Assembly (NCBI GenBank): GCA_022651385.1 | Contig: JALCQR010000016.1 | Location: 1-35,995 of the forward strand | DNA length: 35,995 bases | Source of the DNA: Clostridia bacterium | Lineage (GTDB): Bacteria > Bacillota > Clostridia > Lachnospirales > Anaerotignaceae | Direction of reading: 5' to 3' | In this document: piece by piece, positions 17,965-26,595 of the stretch | Position numbering within the stretch: the stretch's first letter is position 1 | How the letters are laid out: each line of letters opens with the position of its first letter | Made by a program: the position numbers and the translations under genes | The notes under the pieces: model-generated | Databases searched by the model: none | What the model was told of the DNA's origin: nothing | What the model saw: the letters and a program-made list of their open reading frames with translations, nothing else

Positions 17965-18939
17965 ATGAAAATCAAAAAAATTTTAGCAAGTGCATTGGCG
18001 TTAACACTTCTCACAGCAACGTTGGCAGGCTGTGGAACCAGCAAAACGGAGACATCACAAACTCCGAGCAATACTACACAGGAAAGTGCATCAAAAGAAA
18101 ACGATATTAAAAGCGGCGCTTCTCAGACAAACAGCACATCAGCGCAAAACAGTAAAACAGATGTTTCGGGAACTGTAACCGGATCCGGCTCATCGGCTCT
18201 TCTTCCTCTTGCTCAGGACGCAGCCGACAAGTTTAAATCAGTTAATCCTGACATTTCAGTTACATTTAACGGCGGCGGCTCAGGAACAGGCTTAAAGCAA
18301 GTCGCAGACGGATCTGTAGACATTGGGGATTCCGATGTGTTTGCAGAGGAAAAACTCGATGCAGACAAAGCAAAAGAGCTTGTGGACCACAAGGTATGCA
18401 CAATAACAATGGCAGCTATAGTAAACAGCGATTTGGGTTCAAGCGTAAAAAATCTTACAAAACAGCAGCTTATTGATATCTTTACAGGCAAAATTGCAAA
18501 CTGGAAAGATGTGGGCGGCCCTGATGAAAAAATCCTTCTTGTAACGCGTCCTGATTCTTCGGGAACAAGGGCTTTGTTTACAAAATGGGCTCTTGACGGA
18601 AACCAGGAAAGCTCCGGCGCTTCTTATCTTGAAACAGATAACTCCGGTGAACTTCTTGAAACCGTTAAATCAAACAAGGGAGCTATCGGATATCTCGCAT
18701 TATCATATCTTGTAAACAATAAAGATGTAACACCTGTTTCAATCGACGGAGTAGCACCGACACTTGAAAATACATATAGCGGCAAATATCCTGTATGGGG
18801 ATACGAACACATGTATACAAAGGGTGAGCCAAACCAAGCAGTAAAAGCCTTTCTTGATTACATTATGTCTGACGAATACGGAAAGAACATGGAAGCTCAG
18901 GGCTACGGCGTATCCTCAAAAATGCAGGTTACACGATAA
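17965..18939 (+). CDS. pstS: Phosphate ABC transporter substrate-binding lipoprotein PstS
   Basis: PstS captures phosphate outside the membrane and delivers it to PstCA. The 324-residue product begins with a lipoprotein signal: MKIKKILASALALTLLTATL followed by AGC, with lipobox Cys at residue 23. A Ser/Thr/Asn-rich linker to about residue 58 follows. The binding domain starts GTVTGSGSSALLPLAQDAAD. It has the phosphate-contact motifs FNGGGSGTGLKQVADGSVDI and TRPDSSGTRALFTKWAL, and the hinge segment KGAIGYLALSYL. It is the first gene of pstSCAB-phoU and is separated from pstC by a stable hairpin. Maturation would use Lgt, encoded at 7441-8316. Confidence 0.97.
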   Translation: MKIKKILASALALTLLTATLAGCGTSKTETSQTPSNTTQESASKENDIKSGASQTNSTSAQNSKTDVSGTVTGSGSSALLPLAQDAADKFKSVNPDISVTFNGGGSGTGLKQVADGSVDIGDSDVFAEEKLDADKAKELVDHKVCTITMAAIVNSDLGSSVKNLTKQQLIDIFTGKIANWKDVGGPDEKILLVTRPDSSGTRALFTKWALDGNQESSGASYLETDNSGELLETVKSNKGAIGYLALSYLVNNKDVTPVSIDGVAPTLENTYSGKYPVWGYEHMYTKGEPNQAVKAFLDYIMSDEYGKNMEAQGYGVSSKMQVTR

Positions 18940-18948
18940 ATCAAAAAT

Positions 18949-18994
18949 AAAAAAGTCAGGCGGACGGCTTCAAAGCTGCTGCTTGGCTTTTTTT
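18949..18994 (+). terminator. Attenuating hairpin between pstS and pstC
   Basis: AAAAAAGTCAGGC (18949-18961) pairs with GCTTGGCTTTTTT (18981-18993) with only two G-U pairs, and an inner GGCTT/AGCTG stem can extend it. The T-run makes it terminator-like inside the operon. Such hairpins let the binding protein be made in excess over the permease and protect the pstS message 3' end; both roles are inferred. Confidence 0.7.
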
Positions 18995-19010
18995 GCAAAG
19001 GAGGGTGTTT

Positions 19011-19928
19011 ATGCAGCTTCAAAAAGGAATGTTTCGCAAAGAATATTTCTGGAAATGGCTTATTTCCGTATGCGGAATAATTATGATTGTAATTACGATT
19101 GTCATCGGAGCGTTTTTAATATACAAAGGCTCATACACGTTTACAGGTTTTGGCCACAGCATAGGCGAATTTTTATTTTCTGCTAAATTCAGTCCAAATG
19201 ACAGCTACAGCGGCAGCAACGGCTCTGTAGGAGCTGCCGTATTCATAGTCGGTTCTGTTTTGACATGCGGTTTGGCACTTTTGATTTCAACTCCGTTCAG
19301 TTTGGCTGCCGCTATATTTATGACGGAGATTTCACCTAAATTCGGAAATAAATTTTTTCAGCCTGCTGTAGAAATATTTGTGGGTATTCCATCCATTGTA
19401 TACGGCTGGACCGGACTTACGGTTTTGGTTCCTGCTGTCCGCGATGTTTTTAATCTTCCCTACGGAAACAGCGTTTTTACAGCAGCTCTGGTTTTGGCTT
19501 TAATGATATTTCCATCTATAACAAGTGTTGCCACAGATGCCATTCGCGGTGTTCCATCGTCATACAGAGACGCCGCTTACGGCATGGGCTCAACACGCTG
19601 GCAGATTATAAAAAATGTAGTGCTTCCGGCTGCTTCTTCCGGCATAATGACAGGGATTATTTTGGGGCTTGCGCGTGCTTTCGGTGAAGCCTTGGCTGTG
19701 GCTATGGTAATAGGAAAAACAAGAGTATTTCCCAAAAACATTTTTAGTTCCACAAGTACTCTTACTTCTGTTATTGCTTCCAATATGGGCAACACTTTTG
19801 ACGGTACCGAATATAACAGCGCATTATGGTCAATGGCGTTGCTGCTGTTTATTATATCTTTGCTGTTTATATTCTTAATTCATTTTATTTCTGCAAAAGG
19901 GGAGAAAAAAGCTAATGGAAAAGATTAA
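19011..19928 (+). CDS. pstC: Phosphate ABC transporter permease PstC
   Basis: PstC is one of the two membrane subunits of the phosphate importer. The 305-residue protein has about six hydrophobic segments and the ABC-permease EAA loop in AAYGMGSTRWQIIKNVVLPA followed by ASSGIMTGIILGLARAFGEA. The conserved VGIPSIVYGWTGL of PstC/PstA is also present. ATG 19011 follows AAAGGAGGGTG; an earlier TTG at 18993 in the same frame overlaps the hairpin and is rejected. Its last codons overlap pstA by 14 bases. Confidence 0.96.
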   Translation: MQLQKGMFRKEYFWKWLISVCGIIMIVITIVIGAFLIYKGSYTFTGFGHSIGEFLFSAKFSPNDSYSGSNGSVGAAVFIVGSVLTCGLALLISTPFSLAAAIFMTEISPKFGNKFFQPAVEIFVGIPSIVYGWTGLTVLVPAVRDVFNLPYGNSVFTAALVLALMIFPSITSVATDAIRGVPSSYRDAAYGMGSTRWQIIKNVVLPAASSGIMTGIILGLARAFGEALAVAMVIGKTRVFPKNIFSSTSTLTSVIASNMGNTFDGTEYNSALWSMALLLFIISLLFIFLIHFISAKGEKKANGKD

Positions 19929-20793
19929 ACAGGCAAAATTGGAAGATAAAATTATGACCATTGTTTTTTACATTGTGGCCGGTTTTTTCCTGATTTTATT
20001 GCTGGTTTTTGCCTCATATGTAATTATTAAAGGGTTTTCCGGCGCAACCTCTCAAATGTTTACTTTCACAAGCAAAGGTGTATTAAATCAGCTTTTTAAC
20101 ACGATTTATTTGGTTTTATTGTCTTTATTACTTAGCTGTCCGCTGGGCATAGGCGCCGGCATATATTTAGCGGAATATGCAAAACGCGGGAAACTTACCG
20201 AAACTATTCAAATATGTATCGAAACTTTGTCATCGCTTCCGTCAATTGTAGTAGGCTTATTTGGATATCTGGCGTTTATTCTGATGACGGGAATGAAATG
20301 GAATTTGTTTGCCGGTGCTCTGGCAGTAAGCATTCTCTGTCTTCCTCTTATAACCACAACCACATTTGACGCTGTAAGGGCACTGCCGGATTATTACCGT
20401 TACGGCAGCATGGGCCTTGGCGCCACAAAATGGCAGACAACTTATCATGTTTTGATACCTTCCTGTATGCCGCGAATAGTTACCGGAATTATTCTTGCTG
20501 CAGGCCGTGGATTTGGTGAAGCCGCAGCGCTTCTTTATACATCCGGAATGAGTACGGATATTAATTGGTCAAATTGGAATATTACATCTCCTTTGTGTCC
20601 GCTCAACCCATTTCGTCCGGGTGAAACATTATCGTTACATATTTGGGCCTCGTTTACCGAAGCGACTGCGGCAAACGCTAAGGATATTGCAAATTTGTCT
20701 TCGGCTATCCTTATGATACTGGTACTTATGTTCAATATTACAGTAAGGATAATTTCAAAAAGAATTGATGAAAGAGCAGGAGGCGGAAAATAA
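19915..20793 (+). CDS. pstA: Phosphate ABC transporter permease PstA
   Basis: This 292-residue partner permease has an N-terminal membrane segment ([20 protein letters not shown]) and an [11 protein letters not shown]-like segment ([11 protein letters not shown]). It also has [16 protein letters not shown] and the EAA loop in [20 protein letters not shown] with [15 protein letters not shown]. It begins inside pstC and its stop overlaps the pstB start (TAATG), so translation is coupled through the permease genes. The insert with [20 protein letters not shown] before the last helix is normal for PstA. Confidence 0.96.
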   Translation: MEKIKQAKLEDKIMTIVFYIVAGFFLILLLVFASYVIIKGFSGATSQMFTFTSKGVLNQLFNTIYLVLLSLLLSCPLGIGAGIYLAEYAKRGKLTETIQICIETLSSLPSIVVGLFGYLAFILMTGMKWNLFAGALAVSILCLPLITTTTFDAVRALPDYYRYGSMGLGATKWQTTYHVLIPSCMPRIVTGIILAAGRGFGEAAALLYTSGMSTDINWSNWNITSPLCPLNPFRPGETLSLHIWASFTEATAANAKDIANLSSAILMILVLMFNITVRIISKRIDERAGGGK

Positions 20794-21557
20794 TGGGCGA
20801 TACAAGCAATATAAAGTTTAAGATACAAGACCTAAATTTGTTCTACAACTCATTTCAGGCTTTGAAATCCGTAAACATAGAAATAGAAAAAAATGAAATA
20901 ACTTCCCTTATAGGTCCTTCAGGGTGCGGAAAGTCCACGTTTTTAAAAACACTTAACCGTATGAATGATTTAGTTGAGGGAACAAAAGTCGAGGGCAGCA
21001 TTTTAATGGACGGCATTGATTTGTATAGAGAAATGGATGCAATTTTACTTCGGCGCAGAGTGGGAATGGTGTTTCAGCAGCCGAACCCGTTTCCAAAAAG
21101 CGTTTATGACAATGTAGCGTATGGCCCTCGTATTCAGGGAATAAAGAAAAAAATTGAATTGGATGATATTGTAGAAAGAAGCCTTAAACAGGCGGCTATT
21201 TGGGATGAGCTTAAAGACAGGCTTTATAAAAGCGCTCTCGGATTATCAGGCGGACAGCAGCAGCGTCTTTGTATTGCACGAACACTTGCAGTAAAGCCGG
21301 AGGTTATACTTATGGATGAGCCTACAAGTGCTCTGGACCCTATATCCACTACAAAAATTGAGGATTTAATTATAAAGCTTAAAGAGCACTATACAATTAT
21401 AATTGTAACGCATAATATGCAGCAGGCTGCAAGAGTGTCTGACAAAACGGCATTTTTCCTGCTTGGCGAAGCCGTAGAGTTTGGAGTGACTAAGGAACTG
21501 TTTTCGATGCCTCGGGACAAAAGAACTGAGGACTATATTACAGGGAGGTTTGGCTGA
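20793..21557 (+). CDS. pstB: Phosphate ABC transporter ATP-binding protein PstB
   Basis: The 254-residue ATPase powers phosphate import. The Walker A motif is [20 protein letters not shown], the Q-loop [20 protein letters not shown] (the NPFPKS motif is specific for PstB), the signature [16 protein letters not shown], the Walker [14 protein letters not shown] and the switch His in [15 protein letters not shown]. The start codon overlaps the pstA stop and GGAGGCGG lies upstream. The stop overlaps the run-up to phoU. Confidence 0.98.
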   Translation: MGDTSNIKFKIQDLNLFYNSFQALKSVNIEIEKNEITSLIGPSGCGKSTFLKTLNRMNDLVEGTKVEGSILMDGIDLYREMDAILLRRRVGMVFQQPNPFPKSVYDNVAYGPRIQGIKKKIELDDIVERSLKQAAIWDELKDRLYKSALGLSGGQQQRLCIARTLAVKPEVILMDEPTSALDPISTTKIEDLIIKLKEHYTIIIVTHNMQQAARVSDKTAFFLLGEAVEFGVTKELFSMPRDKRTEDYITGRFG

Positions 21558-21558
21558 T

Positions 21559-22215
21559 ATGAGAGAAACTTTTATTCATGAGATTGAAGACTTAAACGAT
21601 GACCTTATTATGATGGGCAGTATGATTGAATCGGCAATTTCAAAAGCGGTGGAAGCTCTGACAAACAAGGATGTTGATTTGGCGCAGGAAGCAATCGAGT
21701 TTGACAATCAAATTGATAATAAGGAAAAAGAAATCGAAAGCCGCTGCATAGCACTTCTTGTTCAGCAGCAGCCGGTAGCCTCTGATTTGAGGCTTGTGAC
21801 CGCAGCCATTAAAATGATTACCGATATGGAAAGAATAGGCGACCATGCGGCTGATATTTCAGAAATAATGCTTATTATTGCCGACAGCGATTATACGTCG
21901 CATATGAGCAAAATTCCGGAAATTGCAAAAGCTACAATTAAAATGCTCAACGACAGCGTAAATGCCTTTGTGTCCCGTGACAGGAAACTTGCAAAAAGCG
22001 TCCAGAAATATGACGATGTGGTAGACGAATTGTTTGTAGATATTAAAGCGGAACTTACGGAGCTTATACGCTCTGATTTGGAGGAAAGCAATCAGGCCGT
22101 TGATATGATTATGATTGCCAAATATTTCGAAAGAATAGGCGACCATGCCGTAAATATAGCCGAATGGGTTGAGTTTTCTCAAACCGGAATGTACAAAGGC
22201 ACAAATATTATGTAG
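21559..22215 (+). CDS. phoU: Phosphate signalling protein PhoU
   Basis: PhoU links the Pst transporter to phosphate sensing and restrains phosphate uptake. The 218-residue protein is made of two similar three-helix bundles. Each has the metal-binding motif: ITDMERIGDHAADISEI in the first half and AKYFERIGDHAVNIAEW in the second. ATG 21559 starts 2 bases past the pstB stop, with CAGGGAGG 10 bases upstream; the in-frame TTG at 21550 is too close to that site. In many Clostridia a PhoR kinase sits nearby, but none is present here. Confidence 0.97.
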   Translation: MRETFIHEIEDLNDDLIMMGSMIESAISKAVEALTNKDVDLAQEAIEFDNQIDNKEKEIESRCIALLVQQQPVASDLRLVTAAIKMITDMERIGDHAADISEIMLIIADSDYTSHMSKIPEIAKATIKMLNDSVNAFVSRDRKLAKSVQKYDDVVDELFVDIKAELTELIRSDLEESNQAVDMIMIAKYFERIGDHAVNIAEWVEFSQTGMYKGTNIM

Positions 22216-22247
22216 ATGATTATAGAAATAATAACAGGTGGATGACT

Positions 22248-22919
22248 ATGGTTTATATCATTGATTCAAACAAACAGAGCAGACAGCGGGAATGTCTTAT
22301 GCTTAAAAGCTGCAAATTGGAAATAAAGGAATTTAAAAGCTCACAGGAAGCAATTTCATCTTGTGAGTTTGATATCAAATGCAATCATATTCCGCAGCTT
22401 ATAATTCAAAATGTGTATGATGATGCAGATAAAAACAGGATGCTTTCTTATATGCGTGAAAATATTATTACACAGCATATTCCTGTTATTGTAATTTCTG
22501 CAACAGACTCGGAACTTGACCGCACAAAAGCCTTTGATATGGACGCAAGCGCCTATATTGTTAAACCTATAAAAACGCTTAGTTTTATTGCTCAGATACA
22601 ATCACTGATTCGCAGAAATCTAAGCCATGATTCGTTAAAGCTTATGCATAAAGGAATTGTGCTTGACGACAGCCGCCACATTGTTTTGTCAGACGGCGTT
22701 TTATGTGATTTGACTTTAAAGGAATATGAAATACTTAAATATTTTTTAAACCATGTCGGACTTATTGTAAAAAAGGATGATTTGCTCAAGGCTGTTTGGA
22801 ACGGCACTTTAAACGAAAATCATACTGTAAGCGTACACATTAACAGCCTCAGAAACAAGTTGGGTACGTCCGGAAAAGTTATAAAGACATTGAGAAATAT
22901 AGGTTATAAAATGGAATAA
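22248..22919 (+). CDS. OmpR/PhoB-like response regulator with degenerate receiver
   Basis: The 223-residue protein has a receiver-like N-terminal domain and a clear winged-helix C-terminal domain (LTLKEYEILKYFLNHVGLIV, KKDDLLKAVWNG, HTVSVHINSLRNKLG, VIKTLRNIGYKME). The receiver is atypical. The acidic pocket reads YIIDSNKQ instead of the usual DD/ED pair. Where the phosphoacceptor Asp should be (the end of PQLIIQN) there is Asn, at about residue 55. The switch Ser (VISATD) and Lys (YIVKPI) remain. It may therefore act without phosphorylation. ATG 22248 has AGGTGG 6 bases before it; ATG 22242 would abut that site. It starts 32 bases after phoU on the same strand and no kinase follows, so it is probably the last gene of the pst operon. 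Confidence 0.85.
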   Translation: MVYIIDSNKQSRQRECLMLKSCKLEIKEFKSSQEAISSCEFDIKCNHIPQLIIQNVYDDADKNRMLSYMRENIITQHIPVIVISATDSELDRTKAFDMDASAYIVKPIKTLSFIAQIQSLIRRNLSHDSLKLMHKGIVLDDSRHIVLSDGVLCDLTLKEYEILKYFLNHVGLIVKKDDLLKAVWNGTLNENHTVSVHINSLRNKLGTSGKVIKTLRNIGYKME

Positions 22920-23040
22920 AAAAATAAAGCATATAGCAAAGATACAAAATAAAAATCGTTATTATTCATTTAATTTATATGTCCATGCACTTTTTGTGTT
23001 TTCTTATCATATAGATAAAAACAGAAAAGGAGGCATGATA

Positions 23041-23697
23041 ATGAAGTATCCCGAATTAAATGCGCAACAGCTGCAGAGAAGAAGAAGATCTTTCATAAGA
23101 TTTTTCCATGCACTGCCTAATGACCCGCCGGTAAATGTGGACGTATATGTAAACGGAAAACTTATTGTAAAAAACTTGAAATATCAAGATTTCACAGAAT
23201 ACCTTGCGGCAAAACCTGGCTCGTACATTATGCAGCTTTTCCCTACAGGCAATCATGATGAACAGCTTCTCGAAATGCACTTTAATCTTGGAGAAGGAAG
23301 TATTTACACTCAGGCAATAATAGGTACGGTAGATGACATATCAATTGAGCTTTTTGAGGATATGCCTGTGGCTGCCCCGGATGATGAATACGCTTATATG
23401 AGGTTTATTAACCTTTCACCGTCTGATGATGGACTTAATATTTCAATTGACAATACTCCTGTAGTTTACGATTTAAGATTTACTGAAGTAACAGACTATT
23501 TGCAGCTTACATCAGGCAAACATACAATGAAAATTAATCTTACTTCCAACGGACGTCAAGTTGTGTCCCATCCTAACCTTGTATTAAAACCGAAATACAG
23601 CTATACATGTTATGCGGTTGGTTTTACAGACGGAGAACCATTTATTCAAGTTGTTATCCCTGTTGAAGGGCCAAGTTATATTGATACCTCGCAATAA
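23041..23697 (+). CDS. DUF4397 protein with two tandem repeats
   Basis: The 218-residue protein contains two copies of the DUF4397 unit: RFFHALPNDPPVNVDVYVNG near residue 20 and MRFINLSPSDDGLNISIDNT near 115. Each is followed by a YLxLxxGxHxMxxxL-like strand (FTEYLAAKPGSYIMQLFPTG; VTDYLQLTSGKHTMKINLTS). The repeats are beta-rich and immunoglobulin-like. There is no signal peptide, and an RRRR stretch lies near the N terminus (QQLQRRRRSFIRFFH), so it is not an obvious secreted protein, unlike many DUF4397 members. A spore or cell-surface role is possible, but nothing in the sequence decides it. ATG 23041 has AAAGGAGG 7 bases upstream; ATG 23035 is too close. Confidence 0.85.
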   Translation: MKYPELNAQQLQRRRRSFIRFFHALPNDPPVNVDVYVNGKLIVKNLKYQDFTEYLAAKPGSYIMQLFPTGNHDEQLLEMHFNLGEGSIYTQAIIGTVDDISIELFEDMPVAAPDDEYAYMRFINLSPSDDGLNISIDNTPVVYDLRFTEVTDYLQLTSGKHTMKINLTSNGRQVVSHPNLVLKPKYSYTCYAVGFTDGEPFIQVVIPVEGPSYIDTSQ

Positions 23698-23763
23698 ATC
23701 GAATATTTTTTATAAAATAAGGCTGGTGTGCATTTTAGCAATCGGCCTTATTTTGTTTAATAT

Positions 23764-23797
23764 AAAAAACAGCATCTATAAAAGGATGCTGTTTTTT
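23764..23797. terminator. Bidirectional terminator between DUF4397 gene and mecA
   Basis: AAAAAACAGCATC (23764-23776) pairs perfectly with GATGCTGTTTTTT (23785-23797) around an 8-base loop, giving T-runs on both strands between two convergent genes. Confidence 0.92.
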
Positions 23798-23846
23798 ATG
23801 ATTTTATTACTTTTTATACTTTTTGTCATCTTCTGTATGTACCAAA

Positions 23847-24476
23847 TTACTTAAAGCTTTCTGCAAGTATTCTTACAGCAGGGTTTTTAACTACTGTCTC
23901 TCCATGCTCAATGAGAAAATATTTTGAAAGAGCCGTCGAGTCAGCCTTTTCTCCGTATTCATTCAATTCAGAAAGTGTTTGGTCATTGAGATTGTCCTGT
24001 ATAAGCAGATAATATCTGTGCTTATATCCAAAAAGCATATTTGTTCCTGTTATTTTTGATTCAACACGCATTGACGCATCTATAACATCATCGAGACAAT
24101 TGAAGCTATAGATGACGGCGTTTTCATCAAAATCGCCTGTTGATGAAAACGGAGAAACATCTTTTTTGCGGTAACGGCGCAGATCCTTGTTTTGCGTTAT
24201 AAGCGACATCTTATCCTCTTGAGTGTCTTTGTCAGGAAGTTTTGTTACAATAATCATCAGGCCGTCTATCGAAACAGGGGTTGCCTCAACCATAAGAGGT
24301 GTGTTGTCAACTTCAAAGCCACATTCGTTAAAAGCCTGTTCCATTATGCTTTTGAACAGTTCCTGAGTTTTATCTGTCGGCTTAATCAATTCGTCGAGCT
24401 TAATATTATGTTTTTCAAGGTCCGCCTTTGTTAGTGTCAGTTTTATCTGGTTTTCACTTATTTTTTCTATTTTCAT
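23847..24476 (-). CDS. mecA: Adaptor protein MecA
   Basis: MecA delivers substrates to the ClpC-ClpP protease; in Bacillus it targets ComK and also restrains Spo0A-dependent transcription. The 209-residue product begins MKIEKISENQIKLTLTKADL with the N-terminal substrate-binding domain. An acidic, charged linker (LPDKDTQEDKMSLITQNKDL) and a C-terminal ClpC-binding domain (IYSFNCLDDVIDASMRV, FGYKHRYYLLIQDN, ALSKYFLIEHGETVVKNPAV) follow. The length is close to the usual 200-220. It is a single gene with a GGAAGTG ribosome binding site, convergent with the DUF4397 gene. Confidence 0.94.
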   Translation of the reverse strand: MKIEKISENQIKLTLTKADLEKHNIKLDELIKPTDKTQELFKSIMEQAFNECGFEVDNTPLMVEATPVSIDGLMIIVTKLPDKDTQEDKMSLITQNKDLRRYRKKDVSPFSSTGDFDENAVIYSFNCLDDVIDASMRVESKITGTNMLFGYKHRYYLLIQDNLNDQTLSELNEYGEKADSTALSKYFLIEHGETVVKNPAVRILAESFK

Positions 24477-24700
24477 CTTATCACTTCCATTCTGTCTCTA
24501 TACCCCATAGTATAAATAAATTTTTGTTTTATGTAAAGAGGATAAGTATGTTAATTATAAAAATTATTTACTTATATATGTATTCAATTATAGACATAAT
24601 AAATCATGTCTTACAGTGATTTTATCACAAATTTTATTTTTGGGCTTGCAATTATTTTTTATTTTTGTGTTTCAAGTAAAAAAATTACCTAAAAATAAAA

Positions 24701-24756
24701 ACAAACGTTTATTAATTACTGAAACGCTTGTTTTTCTGATGTCTTTATTATATAAT
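24701..24756 (+). promoter_or_regulatory. uxaA-type operon promoter with overlapping inverted repeat
   Basis: TTGTTT (24728-24733), 17 bases, then TATAAT (24751-24756). An inverted repeat ACAAACGTTT (24701-24710) and AAACGCTTGT (24722-24731), with one mismatch, runs into the -35 box, the layout of a repressor operator. The rest of the 307-base gap 24477-24783 is A+T-rich and holds no gene I can support. Confidence 0.6.
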
Positions 24757-24783
24757 CTATTAAAAAAACAAGGAGGTTGTGTC

Positions 24784-25080
24784 ATGAATATAAACGCGAT
24801 TATGTTAAGACCTGAAGATAATGTGGCTACAGTCGTAAATGATGTTAAGGCAGGCGACACCGTTTCTTTTTCAAAAAACGGAGAACAATGTGTCATTAAA
24901 GCTGCCGAATCAATACCTGCATATCATAAAATTGCCGTAAGCGACCTTAAAAAAGGCGATCATATTATCAAATACGGCCAGATAATAGGCGGACTTACTG
25001 TTGACGAAGTTAAAAAAGGATGTTGGATTAGCCATAAAAATATTATGAGTCTTCCAAGAAATTATGAGGATGAATTATAA
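24784..25080 (+). CDS. UxaA-family small subunit, SAF domain
   Basis: The 98-residue protein matches the N-terminal SAF domain of altronate/galactarate dehydratases: INAIMLRPEDNVATVVNDVK, AGDTVSF, IPAYHKIAVSDLKKGDHIIK, and YGQIIGGLTVDEVKKGCWIS with the terminal HKNIMSL. In many Firmicutes the dehydratase is split into this small subunit and a large UxaA subunit, as here (the next gene starts 21 bases later). AAGGAGG precedes ATG 24784. The pair would dehydrate a sugar acid or related hydroxy acid; substrate unknown. Confidence 0.88.
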   Translation: MNINAIMLRPEDNVATVVNDVKAGDTVSFSKNGEQCVIKAAESIPAYHKIAVSDLKKGDHIIKYGQIIGGLTVDEVKKGCWISHKNIMSLPRNYEDEL

Positions 25081-25101
25081 TTTACAGGAGGTATTTTTAA
25101 A

Positions 25102-26262
25102 ATGAATTTCCTTGGATATAAAAGACCTGACGGAAAAGTCGGAATAAGAAATAAAGTGCTTATACTGCCTACATGTGCGTGTTCAAGTGAGACATGCCGT
25201 ATTGTAAGCGAGCAGGTTAAAGGTACTGTATATGTTAGCAATCAGGCAGGATGTTCAGAGGTTGAGCAAAACCTTAAAATATGTTATGACATGTATTCGG
25301 GATTTGCCGCAAATCCCAATATATACGGAACTGTGCTTCTTGGCCTCGGATGTGAGGGGTGTACTCCTCAGAACATGGCCGAAGAGATAAGAAAAAAGAC
25401 AAATAAGCCTCTTGAGATTGTTATTATTCAGGATGAGGGCGGTACTGTAAACGCCATAAATAAGGCTGTCAAGTATGCCAGAAAAATGGTTCAGGACGCT
25501 TCTCTTGTCCAGAAAGAGGAATGTCCTTTAAGCGAGCTTTTCCTTGGTATAGAATGCGGCGGAAGCGATGCCACAAGCGGTCTTGCTTCAAACCCTGTTG
25601 TGGGAAAAGTAAGCGATATGATAGTTGATGAAGGCGGTTCTGCTGTAATGAGCGAGACAACAGAGTTTATAGGAGCCGAACATGTGCTTGCAAAAAGAGC
25701 GGCTACACCTGAAATCAAAAAGCAGATTATTACTATCTGCAAAAATCTTGAGGAACACTTGGCAAATGTACATCAGAATCTCAGAACCGGACAGCCTACA
25801 CCGGGAAACAAAGAGGGCGGCGTTTCTACTATAGAGGAAAAATCTCTCGGATGTATATATAAAGGCGGCACAAAGCCTATAGTTGAAGTTCTTGATTATG
25901 CCCAGATGCCTACAAAAAAGGGTGCTCTTATTATGGATACACCTGGTTTTGATGTTGCTTCTGTTACGGCAATGGTAGCCGGCGGATGTCAGGTTATAAT
26001 ATTTACCACAGGCAGAGGAACGCCTACCGGAAACATAATTGCGCCTGTTATAAAAGTGACGGGAAACAGCAAGACATTTAAAAATATGAAAGACAATATT
26101 GACTTTGACGCAAGCGTTGTTTTAAACGGAGAAAAAACAATTGAGGAAAGAGGAAAAGACCTCTTTAACGAACTTATAGAAGTTGCAAACGGCAAGGTAA
26201 CAAAAGCCGAGGCTTTTGGATTTAATGAGTGTTCAATGAATAGAATATGCAAATTTATATAA
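25102..26262 (+). CDS. UxaA-family dehydratase large subunit
   Basis: The 386-residue protein is the catalytic half of a split altronate-dehydratase-type enzyme. It shows FLGYKRPDGKVGIRNKVLIL, SNQAGCSEVEQNLKICYDMY, the glycine/cysteine-rich LLGLGCEGCTPQNMAEEI, LGIECGGSDATSGLASNPVV, MSETTEFIGAEHVL and the C-terminal VAGGCQVIIFTTGRGTPTGN. Family enzymes use iron and lose water from D-altronate, galactarate or similar compounds. Which acid is used here cannot be told; the kinase and PdxA-like genes downstream point to a four-carbon-type acid or a novel substrate. AGGAGG is present about 10 bases upstream. Confidence 0.92.
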   Translation: MNFLGYKRPDGKVGIRNKVLILPTCACSSETCRIVSEQVKGTVYVSNQAGCSEVEQNLKICYDMYSGFAANPNIYGTVLLGLGCEGCTPQNMAEEIRKKTNKPLEIVIIQDEGGTVNAINKAVKYARKMVQDASLVQKEECPLSELFLGIECGGSDATSGLASNPVVGKVSDMIVDEGGSAVMSETTEFIGAEHVLAKRAATPEIKKQIITICKNLEEHLANVHQNLRTGQPTPGNKEGGVSTIEEKSLGCIYKGGTKPIVEVLDYAQMPTKKGALIMDTPGFDVASVTAMVAGGCQVIIFTTGRGTPTGNIIAPVIKVTGNSKTFKNMKDNIDFDASVVLNGEKTIEERGKDLFNELIEVANGKVTKAEAFGFNECSMNRICKFI

Positions 26263-26425
26263 CAGAATAAATCGATGTTCGCCTTCAGATTGCCGAAAAT
26301 AATAAAAACACAGAGTGCTTTTAATTTGAAAATGGCACCTTTATTTATAGCATTTTTTTCCGTCAGCTTGACGGCGGACATTTTTTTGGAAAACTTTTTT
26401 GCCTTATAAATTGTTTGTGTTTTTG

Positions 26426-26478
26426 AACAGTGTACATAGTCCGCTTTCGTTGACACTGTTGTGCCTTTGATATATAAT
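26426..26478 (+). promoter_or_regulatory. Consensus promoter with inverted repeat upstream of the acid-sugar kinase
   Basis: A perfect TTGACA (26450-26455), 17 bases, and a perfect TATAAT (26473-26478). An inverted repeat AACAGTGT (26426-26433) and ACACTGTT (26453-26460) has its right arm across the -35 box. The transcript would have a leader of about 110 bases. The rest of the 333-base gap 26263-26595 includes a CCGTCA/TGACGG hairpin (26360-26374) that may end the dehydratase transcript. Confidence 0.8.
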
Positions 26479-26595
26479 ATTAGTCAATAATTACAAATTA
26501 AGATTAAAAATATGCCGTTTTGTATTTAATTTGTATATTTTTTAACATTTTTATGTAAGGGTATTACTAATAGTTATATACAAGGGGGATTTTTG

